A stretch of 64,000 nucleotides of DNA. Origin: Pinguiococcus pyrenoidosus. Taxonomy: Eukaryota > Sar > Pinguiophyceae > Pinguiochrysidales > Pinguiochrysidaceae. A program made the position numbers and the translations under genes. The stretch's first letter is position 1, and each line of letters starts with the position of its first letter. This document shows positions 22,624 through 31,661 of the stretch, piece after piece. Location of the stretch: NCBI GenBank assembly GCA_019677205.1, contig JAAMXY010001083.1, positions 1 to 64,000 of the forward strand. The letters run 5' to 3'. The notes under the pieces are model-generated. The model searched no databases. It was not told where the DNA came from and saw nothing but the letters and a program-made list of their open reading frames with translations.

Positions 22624-24048
22624 ATGGAGGCCAATGGTGACCGGCGACGAAGCGTGTCTCGCGAGCAGAAGCGTCTGGAGGTGCTGGTCCGGCACTTCCA
22701 GGAGAAGAGCTCGGATTTGGCAGAGCAGCTCCAGGAAGCTTATGACGCCTCGGAGCTGCGCGAGGCCAAGCTCCTTGGTGAGCTGCGGGAGTCTCGGGAG
22801 AAGGTCGAGGACAGCCAGGCGGAGGCTGCGACCGCGCGTCTGCGGACGAAACAGCTGCTGGACGAGATGAGAAAGCTGCGCATCCAGCACATGGAGATGG
22901 AGCGCTCTTTGGCAGACAGGGAAGAGGTCATCTTGGACATGAAAGCCACGCTGTTCCACCGCTCGCTAGGCTCGAGAACCGCCTCGATAGACGTAGTTGA
23001 AAGCTTTGGAGTATCGTCGGGGAGCGGCGGGCAGGAACTGGCCTCGCGCCACGTCGGCCACGTAGAAAGCCCGAGCGGCGCAGCGGCCGATGGAGTGGAG
23101 CTCGATAGTCCCGCAAGGACGGAAGGAATAGAGGAGCCTGACGAAGAAGTAGAGGAGGAAGACGAGGCGATGGAGCGCGAGCTTGCCGGAGAAGCAGCAC
23201 CCCGGACGCCGAACGCAAATGATGACGAAGTGGCTCGCGTCAAGGCCAAGACCGCGGAGATCGTCAACTCTCTGCTGCAGAAAATGAAGGAAGACGCGGC
23301 AGCGACCCGCGAGCTGCAGCAAGCGAATGAGGACCTTGCTGCACAGCTAGAGGAGAAGCGGAAAGAGTGCATTCAGCTGCGCGAGGAGCTGCTGTTGACG
23401 CGACACCACGCCAGCGAAGATCTCAGGGAGCGGGGTGTGGGGACCCCGTACCCCTACCTCATGCGACGCCGTCGTCTCACGGACGAGTCTACCGAAGGCG
23501 TGGCGTCGGCGGAGAACGGAAACGGCGGCGGCACGCGTGATCTGGGGAAGGATGAGACCCGGCAAAGAGTCATCGAGCTGGAAGAGGAGAACGAGGCGCA
23601 GTTTTTGAAGATTCGCGAGCTTGAGACGGCACTGCGGAACCTCAGAGACGGCTTTGAGTCTAGAATCCGGCTGGTGGAGGAGGAGAAGTCGCGGGATCGG
23701 ACCAGTGAGGACAACGCACGCATTCAGGGACAGCTGCAGAAGTGGGTGGAACAGATCCTGCAGACCACCCGCGGCCTGTGCGACGTAGCCGTAGAGATGC
23801 AGAGCCCGCCCGGCGACTTGGATCCCACCGGCGACTTGGATCCCACCGGCGAACTGGATCCCACCAGGGAACTGGATCCCACCGACGAGGACGGCCTTGG
23901 CGAGAGTCCAATCTCGTCGTCGCAGAAGGGGAAGCTGGGAGAGCACGCCAACGGTCTGCGCCTGCTGGAGGAGGACGAAGAGGAAGGGGGGGAAGACGAG
24001 GATCTTGGGGACTGGACCGATGACGGAGGATCCGTCGGAGCATGCTAG
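22624..24048 (+). CDS. Coiled-coil protein, unknown function
   Basis: Single exon, 474 residues from the ATG at 22624; the frame is open about 60 bp further up but only with a GTG. Heptad-rich stretches run over about residues 12-120 (REQKRLEVLVRHFQEKSSDL and onwards), 200-270 and 320-380, separated by acidic, Ser-rich linkers (EEPDEEVEEEDEAMEREL). Near the C-terminus is a fourfold repeat of a six-residue unit (GDLDPT, GELDPT, RELDPT), and the tail is very acidic (LLEEDEEEGGEDED). No known domain, signal peptide or membrane helix is seen. A structural or adaptor role in the cytosol is inferred only from the coiled coils. The stop is 58 bp from that of the convergent Rpn7 gene. Confidence 0.8.
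   Translation: MEANGDRRRSVSREQKRLEVLVRHFQEKSSDLAEQLQEAYDASELREAKLLGELRESREKVEDSQAEAATARLRTKQLLDEMRKLRIQHMEMERSLADREEVILDMKATLFHRSLGSRTASIDVVESFGVSSGSGGQELASRHVGHVESPSGAAADGVELDSPARTEGIEEPDEEVEEEDEAMERELAGEAAPRTPNANDDEVARVKAKTAEIVNSLLQKMKEDAAATRELQQANEDLAAQLEEKRKECIQLREELLLTRHHASEDLRERGVGTPYPYLMRRRRLTDESTEGVASAENGNGGGTRDLGKDETRQRVIELEEENEAQFLKIRELETALRNLRDGFESRIRLVEEEKSRDRTSEDNARIQGQLQKWVEQILQTTRGLCDVAVEMQSPPGDLDPTGDLDPTGELDPTRELDPTDEDGLGESPISSSQKGKLGEHANGLRLLEEDEEEGGEDEDLGDWTDDGGSVGAC
23812..23883 (+). repeat. 18-bp coding minisatellite, four copies
   Basis: Four tandem 18-bp units of the form GGCGACTTGGATCCCACC; the last two copies vary at a few bases. They encode the G/R-D/E-L-D-P-T repeat of the coiled-coil protein. 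Copy number may vary between strains. Confidence 0.85.
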
Positions 24049-24106
24049 CCCGGTGGTCGATCTTCGTTCGGAGGCCTTGATTCGTGTTAGCGTTAGAAGG
24101 TGGCAG

Positions 24107-25303
24107 TTAGTTGCCAATGACTCCGACGGCCTCGACACTACGCGCAAACGCCTGCATCCTGTTCAGCAGATTGTCACCCTTCTTGATGACCCCTTGGTAG
24201 TCCCCATTCTTTGGGTCCGGCTGCCGCGTCTCCACCACGCCAGACACGCGGTCAATACGCGCCGAGATGCGCCCCGCCGCAATGAATCGCGCCAGGTCGG
24301 CATCCAGGAAGTCCACCCCAACGCCAAACACGGTGGCCATGGAATCGAGCCGGACGCTCTTGTACGCTTCCAGGAACTGCTTGTACGCCTTCACGCGCAG
24401 CTCGCGGACGAGGAACTTCGCGTGCTGCGCGAAGTATCGATTCTTGAGAAGCTCGGTGTTCAGCTCGACGATCGCGTTGAAGAAGACCTTGGCGTCGCAG
24501 CTGTGCAGCGAGGAGCTCAGTTCCGGAAGCGGCGGCAGGTCGTTGATCACCGCGAGGACCTCTGGGCCATCGATGATGTCTTTCTTGTACTGTGGGCGCG
24601 GCAGATGCAGCGTGTTCGCGACCACGGTGTAGAAGACGAACTCATTGTACGTGCAAAGCTCCGTCGCGGTGAACGTCTGGACGCATTCCAGGAGGAGCGC
24701 CGCGGCCGCCTCCAGGTCCCGCGCCGTGATGAGATGCAGCGCCTGGTACACCTTGAGCCGGTTGCGCCGGTCCCAGTCCCCGCCATCCTCAACGAGGGCA
24801 TGCGCCTTCTCTAGGTTCTCCGCCACCACGTCCTTCCTGCGGTGGAACAGCCCCAGACGCACTTTGGCCATGGTCGCGTCGATCTTCTTTCCGGTGCTGA
24901 TCTTCGGCTGGTCGACAATGGCCGCGTACGCAGCGAGCGCCTCGTCCGCATCGCCGATCCGCGCGAAGTGCTTCGCCTTGCGAAACATCGCGTCCAGGAT
25001 CTCCATGTCCCCCGCGTTGGTCTCGGCGCTGGCCTTGTCGTCTTCCGCAGCTTTCAGTTCCGCGGCGTTCGCGGCGCGCATCTCCGCCTCCAGCGCCTCG
25101 TCCTTCGTCCAGCCGAAGGTCCGGCAGCACTCCGCATACAGTGGCGCCATGTTCTTCTCGCGGATGATCTCCTGCACCTCCGCGGCCACAGCCTCCCTAT
25201 CGATGGCGGCCGCGTAGTGGGGAACCTCTGCCTCCAAGAGAAACAGCTTCCCCGCCAGCACCATGTCCGGAATCTGCTCGGGGGTCTCTTCGTCGACGTC
25301 CAT
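24107..25303 (-). CDS. RPN7: 26S proteasome regulatory subunit Rpn7 (PSMD6)
   Basis: Single exon, 398 residues, the family's normal length. The N-terminus and helical repeats match Rpn7 (APLYAECCRTFGW, IGDADEALAAYAAI, VRLGLFHRRKD, GGDWDRRNRLKVYQAL), and the C-terminal PCI domain includes LVRELRVKAYKQFLEAYKS and the winged-helix part with DLARFIAAGRISARID. Rpn7 is a lid subunit of the 19S regulatory particle, next to Rpn6 and Rpn3, in the cytosol and nucleus. The acidic stretch at about residues 75-95 is variable in the family. There are no introns, in contrast to several neighbours. The assignment rests on full-length pattern similarity including the ending NLLNRMQAFAR; Csn1 of the signalosome is the nearest alternative but is usually longer. 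Confidence 0.93.
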   Translation of the reverse strand: MDVDEETPEQIPDMVLAGKLFLLEAEVPHYAAAIDREAVAAEVQEIIREKNMAPLYAECCRTFGWTKDEALEAEMRAANAAELKAAEDDKASAETNAGDMEILDAMFRKAKHFARIGDADEALAAYAAIVDQPKISTGKKIDATMAKVRLGLFHRRKDVVAENLEKAHALVEDGGDWDRRNRLKVYQALHLITARDLEAAAALLLECVQTFTATELCTYNEFVFYTVVANTLHLPRPQYKKDIIDGPEVLAVINDLPPLPELSSSLHSCDAKVFFNAIVELNTELLKNRYFAQHAKFLVRELRVKAYKQFLEAYKSVRLDSMATVFGVGVDFLDADLARFIAAGRISARIDRVSGVVETRQPDPKNGDYQGVIKKGDNLLNRMQAFARSVEAVGVIGN

Positions 25304-25894
25304 TCTCTGGTGGCAGCGCGACGACCTCGCGGCGAGATTGACGCAGCTGGGCGCGTGGATTCTTGGATTTTCGTTCGGTGCTTCGGTATCTGGGTATATA
25401 CCTGAAGGATGGAGATTAGAGCCAAGGTCAAGTTCCCGTTCAAATGTTCAAATGAAACCGCCCCGGTGATCGATCAACGAAATTCGTTTCCCTCCTTTGG
25501 CACGTGCCATGATCGAACCAATCATCGTACGCTCCGTGGACAACCAGCATACCCTTAATTACGTGTATGTGCTACTATTTCGATCAACCATGGACAAGAA
25601 GTTGTGTTTCCTCTATCCTCTATTTTCCCAAATTACAGGTTATGGAAGTGCGATTCGATCACATCCAGTTAACCATGTTCGTCGGCACGGGAAAACTGGC
25701 GAAGTGCCACATACGCGATCCCACTTCATCTTTCCACTGCGTGGCCTCTCCATTCTCTCCCAACGACTGCGCTTCTCCTCTGCTGGGGCTGTAGACTAGG
25801 CAGCTAGCTTGCCTTCCTTTGCGCAGCCAAGGCCCGCGGCGCGCGCACTGGATCCGCGGATCCATCTCGGCACGTTCCTTTCCCGCTCTCGTCC
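25304..25894. promoter_or_regulatory. Divergent intergenic region (Rpn7 / cobalamin adenosyltransferase)
   Basis: About 590 bp between divergent starts, AT-richer at about 25550-25650. No coding pattern. No PACE-like proteasome promoter element was found by eye. Confidence 0.4.
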
Positions 25895-27171
25895 ATGGCC
25901 CTGAGAAGCGTCCTGCGCGTTCGGAAGACCATGAGTATCAGGTGGGCAGTCGGCATTCTACAGCTTGTTGGGAAGACCTTCAGGCAGCTCTCTCGGACTT
26001 TCCTCATCACGTTCCTGCATGTGGCTTCTGGCGAACTTGGAACTATCACTGGAAAGAAACGCTTTGACGACCGAGAATCTCGCCTTCGCGGGGGCCGTGG
26101 TGGCCACCGTTGGGCTCAAGCGGCTGCTGCGCCATTTCGCCACGCGGTCTGATGGCGACGACGTGCAGCAAATGTGCGAAGATGTGCGCAGGTAGGCTTT
26201 TTGACCCAATGGACCGGTGGCCGCGTGAGGCGGAAGGCACTGACCCAGGCAGCGAAGGACCCTTGAGGACATCCGCAATCTCCCAGACGAGGCGCTGGAA
26301 AGTGTGGACGACCTCCCGCGGAAGTCAACGTTGTACACGCGCACGGGAGACAAGGGCGAGTCGTCCTTGTACAACGCCGAGCGGCGGCCCAAGGATGACG
26401 AGGTCTTCCGAGCGCTGGGTAAGACACGTGTGCAGCATGCCAGGCCGCTTCTTGATGCACTGATGGCCAAGGCCTTGCATCGGGATGCTCAGGAGAGGTC
26501 GATGAGCTGCAGGCGCACTTGGCTCTGGTGGCGGAGTACAGCCGCCTGGACGAGAATGGGTTGTATGACACCATCAGGTGCGCACCGCGCTGCGCTGCGC
26601 TGCGCCGCGATGCTCACGTGGTGCGTTGCTCACGTGGTGCGTTGCGTTGATCTGACCAGCTTGGCGCTTTCTTTAGGGAGATTCAGTCGCGTCTCATCGA
26701 CATTGGATCCGCCGTCGGAACGCCGCGGCAGTCCACCACCAGTGAGCGCAAACTCCAGCGCTCCGGATTTGCCGAGAAGCATGTGGTTCGCCTGGAAAAG
26801 CAGACGGATGTGATCGACGCGAAGATTCCTCGCCTAACGTACGACACCCACGGTGCACAGACAAGAAGCCTTGGGAATGGCAACCCGGGACAGCGACGGA
26901 CAGCACGATCCGCTCATCGGTTGCCGCCCTTCCTCGCAGGAGCTTCGTGCTGGCGGGAGGAGGCATCACGGCCGCGCATCTTCACGTTGCGAGGACGGTG
27001 TGCAGACGCGCCGAGAGGGCGGTCGTCCCCCTTGTGCGGTCCGGTGACACGGAAAGCTCAGTTGGGCGGTATCTCAACAGGCTTTCCGACATGCTCTTTG
27101 CGTCTGCCAGGTATTCGACGGTCGTTGCCGGCCGTGAAGAGGTTGCGTACAAGAAGCCTAGGGATCAGTAG
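25895..27171 (+). CDS. MMAB: ATP:cob(I)alamin adenosyltransferase, PduO type
   Basis: Exons 25895-25941, 26057-26191, 26249-26418, 26496-26577, 26677-26838 and 26940-27171, in phase, about 275 residues. Diagnostic motifs: the ATP loop [15 protein letters not shown], then [14 protein letters not shown], the late motif [24 protein letters not shown] and [14 protein letters not shown]. The first about 75 residues are basic and hydroxylated ([16 protein letters not shown]), consistent with mitochondrial import. The enzyme makes adenosylcobalamin, the cofactor of methylmalonyl-CoA mutase, so this organism should use vitamin B12. The standard GDELN version is replaced by GEVDELQ. Exons 1 and 2 are the least certain because the leader has no family constraint. 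The gene is convergent with the bactofilin gene. Confidence 0.88.
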
Positions 27172-27528
27172 AACTACGCTTTTGCCACGTCTGCAGACAC
27201 ACTACACAAGACCGTCGCCCGTTCACCAAATCCTCATCCCATCGCTTCCTCCTCCGTCCCACCACCCTGCTACCCCGCCGCCTCTGCTGGGGCAGCTTCG
27301 CCGGCTTCATTGACAGCGGTCTCCTCGGGCTTGACCGCCTGCTTTTCCGCCGGTGCTGGTGAGGCAGCGCTGGCCTCGGCGCCTTGTGCTTCTGGTGCGT
27401 TGCCACTGGCAGGCGCTTCTGCTGTGGCGTTCTCGGAAGCTTCGGTCTTTGCCTCTGTCTTGGCTTCAGCGGCCTGCCTCGAAGTTCAAGCATTAGGGAG
27501 CGTCCCGTCTTAGCCGTGCATCCGCTCG
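27172..27528. other. Intergenic, convergent gene ends
   Basis: About 357 bp between the stops of the adenosyltransferase and bactofilin genes. Frames reading into it (Ala/Glu-rich on the plus strand) have no family support. Nothing else seen. Confidence 0.4.
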
Positions 27529-28663
27529 TCACTTCACCTGCGCGTCGGCCTCGTCTTCGCGCTTCACGCTCACGTTGCCCACGAGCATGGCCGTCGGATC
27601 TAGCCTGAGGCTTTGGCACCTAATGTTCCCCGTGACCGTTGCGTCTCCCAGCACCTCGCATTCCTGCACGTCAATGTCACCGGCAACCGTCCCTAGAAGA
27701 GGATTGAGCAGCACTGGTGAGCAACGAGCGCGAAACCCGGTTTCGGCGGACTGCGAGAAGCGCACCTTCGATTCTGGCGTATCTCATGTGCTCAATCGGC
27801 CCCCGCACGACCCCCGTGGGCGCGACGACAATGTCGCCTTGCGATATCAGCGTCCCTTCAAAGGTCCCTTCGATGCGCAGGAGCTTCTCGAAGCGAAGCT
27901 CCCCTTCGGAGCAGGCACCCACCGTCAGGCGTCTGGCAGACACAAGCTCTTGGTAGCTACGCACCTTTCACTACTACGTGGACCCCGATCGTAGTCTCGG
28001 GATCATTGCGATCGTAGCTGCGGTGCGCAGTGAGCGCGGAGCCCTGGTCGAACGCTATGGTGGGCAAAAGTCAAAGCAGCATGAAGAGAACATGAGACCA
28101 GCGACGACGTGGCCCGGAGTCACCACGAGACATGAAGTGGATGGACGTCGCGTCGCGCATGCACTCAATCAACCATGCAACCAGTCAAACAACGGACCTG
28201 AGAGCTCCCGGCGTTCGTTGGCGTGGCCGGGAGGCGACATACTTCTGGCGTGGCGGCCGGCATTGTAGCCAGAGCCCGAAGCAACCTGCGTGTTCCAGCT
28301 TTAGTGCGCTGCTCGCATCTCGTCTCATTTTGTCGATAGCGTGCCGACGGATGTCCAAGGCCTTACATAGTCCACGACCCGCTCCGCTTCTTCAGGGGCC
28401 TGCAAGAAGCATTGGGAAAGACGGTGTGAGCCTGAGGGGTTGTCCGCAATCACGAGGTAGTCTCATCTAGAGAGAGGCTCTCAAGCCAAGCCAGCACCCT
28501 CCTCCTCGACAGAGACAGCTTCTCTCTCTTCTTTTTCCAAGTTTGCGCTGACCTTGCCGCCTGGCCTGCTGACTTTTTTGGATCGAGGAGGGGGTGGTGG
28601 ACCACCGGGCTTTCTGGCGTGAGGTTGGCCCGCTTGATTCGCTGGTCTGCTGGCTGCTTCCAT
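27529..28663 (-). CDS. Bactofilin-domain (polymer-forming cytoskeletal) protein
   Basis: Six exons, all in phase: 28663-28498, 28389-28367 (23 bp), 28285-28198, 28054-27965, 27903-27766 and 27692-27529, 222 residues. Residues about 1-110 are disordered, Pro/Arg/Glu-rich (GGPPPPPRSKK). The rest is a bactofilin core: VVVKGELRFEKLLRIEG, GTFEGTLISQGDIVVAPTG, VVRGPIEHMRYARIEGTVAG, then CEVLGDATVTGNIRC and MLVGNVSVK. The regular 17-18 residue spacing of xGxxxG turns is the right-handed beta-helix of bactofilins, which polymerise without nucleotide and scaffold cell shape in bacteria. The role here is unknown. Introns within the core show it is a resident nuclear gene rather than contamination. The disordered N-terminal exons, especially the 23-bp one, are tentative; the two core exons are firm. 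Confidence 0.78.
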
Positions 28664-29551
28664 GGCTGCGTGGAGAGGCTTTGCGTTGCCGCCTGGAAAC
28701 CCAAGACGAATTCAAGCCACCACCAATCTGGGCAGATGCACCGGATGCGCGGCGACCGCGTTGACGAATTGGCGTGAAGAGAGTGACCGTGTCAGCAGAG
28801 AGAGCAGCTGCAAAGCTTCGAAAAAGCATCGAAGCGGAGTCGGAACAATCGGAGCGAAACGGCGGACATGTTTCTTTCTAGCGCTGCTTCATAGCCACTT
28901 GTACAAGCATGCGATCATCAGCCAATGAAGAGAACCCGGGTTTGCCATGGATCCATAAAATGGCTTCAAAACGATGCGGAGAGCTGCATAAACTTACGTA
29001 CGCCCTTGATATTTTGAAACTTTCTTCATAGTTTCATGAGGAGTCAATCGGGAGAATAGCGTGACCCTTGGCATTCCGTTTTGAAAAGATGCCAACCGCT
29101 GGGGCCAGCGCCGCCGGAGTTCTTCCGGCAGTTACATTCTCGGAAATCCAGCGCCCTTCCCGTTGAGTTGTATTGTAGTTATTATATTTTATCCCATAAG
29201 ATGACGGTACGTCCCATCAATCCCATTTTCAAAAGCCAGGGTGGCATGATGATGGCTGCAGGTCCAAAGGATCATCGATGGCCCTACCCTGCAAGTCGCT
29301 GAGGCCTGACGCCGACAGAAATGCAAGCCACGGCCGACCTGCGTTTTTCGGCGCCAGGCCAGAGCTCGACGAGAGCATCGCACCTCCCGCACAGGGCCCC
29401 CGACCCTCGTGCCGCTTTGTCGTCGTCTTTGCTCTGTTGGGCGAAGACCTGCGGCGGAGCAGTAAGAGGAGCGGCAAAGTTTGCCTAGGTGCGTCGCAAG
29501 CTTCACGTCGACAAGCGGCTGTGACGGCCGTCAGCGGATGCTGACCGGACC
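28664..29551. other. Divergent intergenic region
   Basis: About 890 bp between the bactofilin start and the CCT-like gene. Positions 28880-29220 are AT-rich. An open frame at 29278-29489 could be an upstream exon of the CCT-like gene but its phase does not join the downstream frame at the obvious splice sites. Confidence 0.4.
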
Positions 29552-30454
29552 TTGCTGTGCACGTTGCAGATTTTTCCCAAGGCGCCGCGTCCGTCACAGC
29601 TCTTCCGCTCGCCGGAAGATGCTCCTGAAGGAGCCCAACTTACAGAGGCTGAGCAAAACCCCCGCCTCAGCCTCAGCCCCAGCCTCGGCCTCAACCTCAA
29701 CCTCAGCCCTAGCCCTGGCCCTGGCCCTAGCCGTAGCGCCAGCCCCGGCGCCTGCCTCAGCCCCACGTCGATCTTATTTTCGGGCTGGGGTCTTGGGCTG
29801 GAGGCTGTAGCCCTGGCGCAGGGTGAGCATGGGGCCGGCGCCGACGTCTCTTCTCTGTGGCCCGCGCGAATGGCCGAGAAACGTCCACGGCCCGGGGTCG
29901 ATGCGGACGCTTGCTCCGCAGCCGAAGCTGGCCGCAGCCCTGCTCACCCAACCACGGCCGATACCCGTGATTTTCATGCCGGAGATCTAGATGCAGTGCA
30001 GCCCATCCCCGTGGCGCTTGCGAGCTCCATGAGCTACGATACCCATGCCGTCCCCAACGACTTCGTCATGGGCCTCGTCGAAGACCTGGGCGACGAAGAC
30101 GAGAAGAAGAGTGAGGTCGAGGCCGAGGCCCAGATCGAGACCGAGATCGAGACCGAGGTCGAGACCGAGCTTGAGAAGCTCCCCGCCCTGAAGGACGATT
30201 CAGCGCCCACGGCCGAGACCGAGACCGAGACCGAGAAGCTCAGCAAGGAGGAGCGCCGCAAGGCGAAGGTAGCGCGCTGGAGGGCAAAGAGGCTGCGGCA
30301 GAAGGCCCGGATCTACGACCCGGAGAGGCTGCGAAAGCTGCGTGAAAGGGATGCGGAGAGGAAGCGACGCAGCAAGATTGCGAAGAGGCGCTACCGGGAG
30401 TCGGGCCGATTCGCTCGGAAGGGGCCGGAGTTTGTGTCCATCACTGATCTGTAA
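29552..30454 (+). CDS. CCT-motif-like nuclear protein
   Basis: Single exon model of 300 residues. The C-terminal 60 residues are strongly basic: a run of KAKVARWRAKRLRQKARIYD, then ERLRKLRERDAERKRRS and YRESGRFARK. This has the R-x-x-R-x-x-x-KR spacing and the terminal GRFA/GRFV sequence of CCT domains (CONSTANS, TOC1 and diatom/green-alga relatives), with a non-standard middle. Before it lies an acidic repeat of Glu-Thr pairs (ETEIETEVETELEK) and further up a Ser/Pro/Leu repeat (NLNLSPSPGPGPS). CCT proteins bind DNA with NF-Y or act in light and clock responses; that role is an inference here. The start is uncertain: the first 100 residues could be untranslated, with a start at the Met near 29870. 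Confidence 0.55.
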   Translation: MLCTLQIFPKAPRPSQLFRSPEDAPEGAQLTEAEQNPRLSLSPSLGLNLNLSPSPGPGPSRSASPGACLSPTSILFSGWGLGLEAVALAQGEHGAGADVSSLWPARMAEKRPRPGVDADACSAAEAGRSPAHPTTADTRDFHAGDLDAVQPIPVALASSMSYDTHAVPNDFVMGLVEDLGDEDEKKSEVEAEAQIETEIETEVETELEKLPALKDDSAPTAETETETEKLSKEERRKAKVARWRAKRLRQKARIYDPERLRKLRERDAERKRRSKIAKRRYRESGRFARKGPEFVSITDL

Positions 30455-30504
30455 GCATTGATAATCAGCGCGCGTTCCTTTGTCCGGCGCTACCTACTGC
30501 TCCG

Positions 30505-31661
30505 TCACGTGCGCCACTCCGTCGACTCCTCGTCGTCGGACAGCCGCTCCCACCACGTCTTGTTGACCACGCCCTTGCGAAGCTTGCCGAGCACGGAGTT
30601 GGTGTCCTCATTCTCCCCGAGCTGCAGGTTCTGCGTGAGGATGTCCTTGAACTCGCCGAGCGCGGGCCTGGCGTCCGCGACGTCCACGGCCTTGTACCGG
30701 CCGTCTCCCACATCCAGCAGCGTCTGGAAGGGCTCCGGGTACGACCGGAAGAGCGCGCCCTGGTAGCTCAGCACGAACGGCGGCCGCGGAAGCGACAGAG
30801 CGTAGGAACGCGTGCGGAGCAGGTACGAAGGCTTCCACCGCGACAAAAACCGGTTGTGCAGGTCTCGGGGCGGAAAGGCCGGCAGGCCGAGGTCGCCGCG
30901 AGCCGAGTCCAGCTTCAGGTTGAAGCCGATGATCGGCACGTCCGGGTACGTCTTGTGCAACTCCTCCAGATCGGGCAGCTCCTGGCAGCTGAATCCCAGG
31001 CAGATGAAATACCCGGCCTTCTCGGGCAGGTCCAGCTCCCCCGCCCGCTTCCCGAAGATGCCCCCAAGCAGCTGGTCGAACGAGGTCGCCGTGGACGCGG
31101 CCGTCTTCCTCATGGAGTGGATCTCGACGTTGGGCCCGGGAGACGTGGTTCCCAGAATCTCCTTGGCCCGGGTTGCCTCGAATGTATCCGGGTACAGCAG
31201 CTTCACCGTCTTGTCCAGCGCGAAGACCTGCGCAAAGTCCAGGCCCAGGTTGACGTTGGCCTTCATGATGTCGTCCGCCGAGCTGCTCACGTCTTCCAGC
31301 AAGGCCACGGGAAGCGGCGGGAACTCGACCTCGACGAGCGTGTAGCCGTCCTCGATGGCGCCCTTGACGGCCGCCTGTGCCTGCGAGATGCACTCCGAGA
31401 AGCTGCCAGGCGGACGCTGGAGCGAGCGGCTGGAGGCCTCTGTGGCCGCGAAGAGGCGCGTGGGCCTGCGAAGCGCCAAGGCATCCGCAAGCAGCACCTG
31501 CGTGACGTGATGGAGATGAGCTCGCGGGCGGGGAGCGGGAGCGGGGGAAGGGACGGGGAGCAAGCTGCGGCTGGCTTCCCCGAAGCCAGGGCAGCTCGGT
31601 GGCGGCGCATCGGGCGTACCTCGATGGAGGCCCAGAGGGCGATGGTGCTCGCCACTCTCAT
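30505..31661 (-). CDS. Plastid DUF1995-family protein (LPA3-like)
   Basis: Exons 31661-31620 and 31497-30505, in phase, 344 residues. The first exon encodes a hydrophobic start (MRVASTIALWASIE) continuing after the intron into LLADALALRRPTRLFAA, a signal-plus-transit leader. The body has the DUF1995 pattern: AVKGAIEDGYTLVEVEFPPLP, LYPDTFEATRAKEIL, GYFICLGFSCQELPDLEEL, PIIGFNLKLDSARGDLG and FLSRWKPSYLLRTRSY, with the C-terminal FVLSYQGALFRSYP. Plant members such as LPA3 aid photosystem II assembly in the stroma; the family activity is not known in detail. The stop is only 50 bp from that of the convergent CCT-like gene, so transcripts should overlap. Confidence 0.83.

Noticed and set aside
27158-27619. 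Minus-strand basic frame as a separate gene
   Set aside because: Overlaps the firm last bactofilin exon in another frame; Arg/Pro-rich with no motif.
29278-29489. Upstream exon of the CCT-like gene
   Set aside because: Its phase at the best donor gives a stop codon soon after the downstream acceptor.
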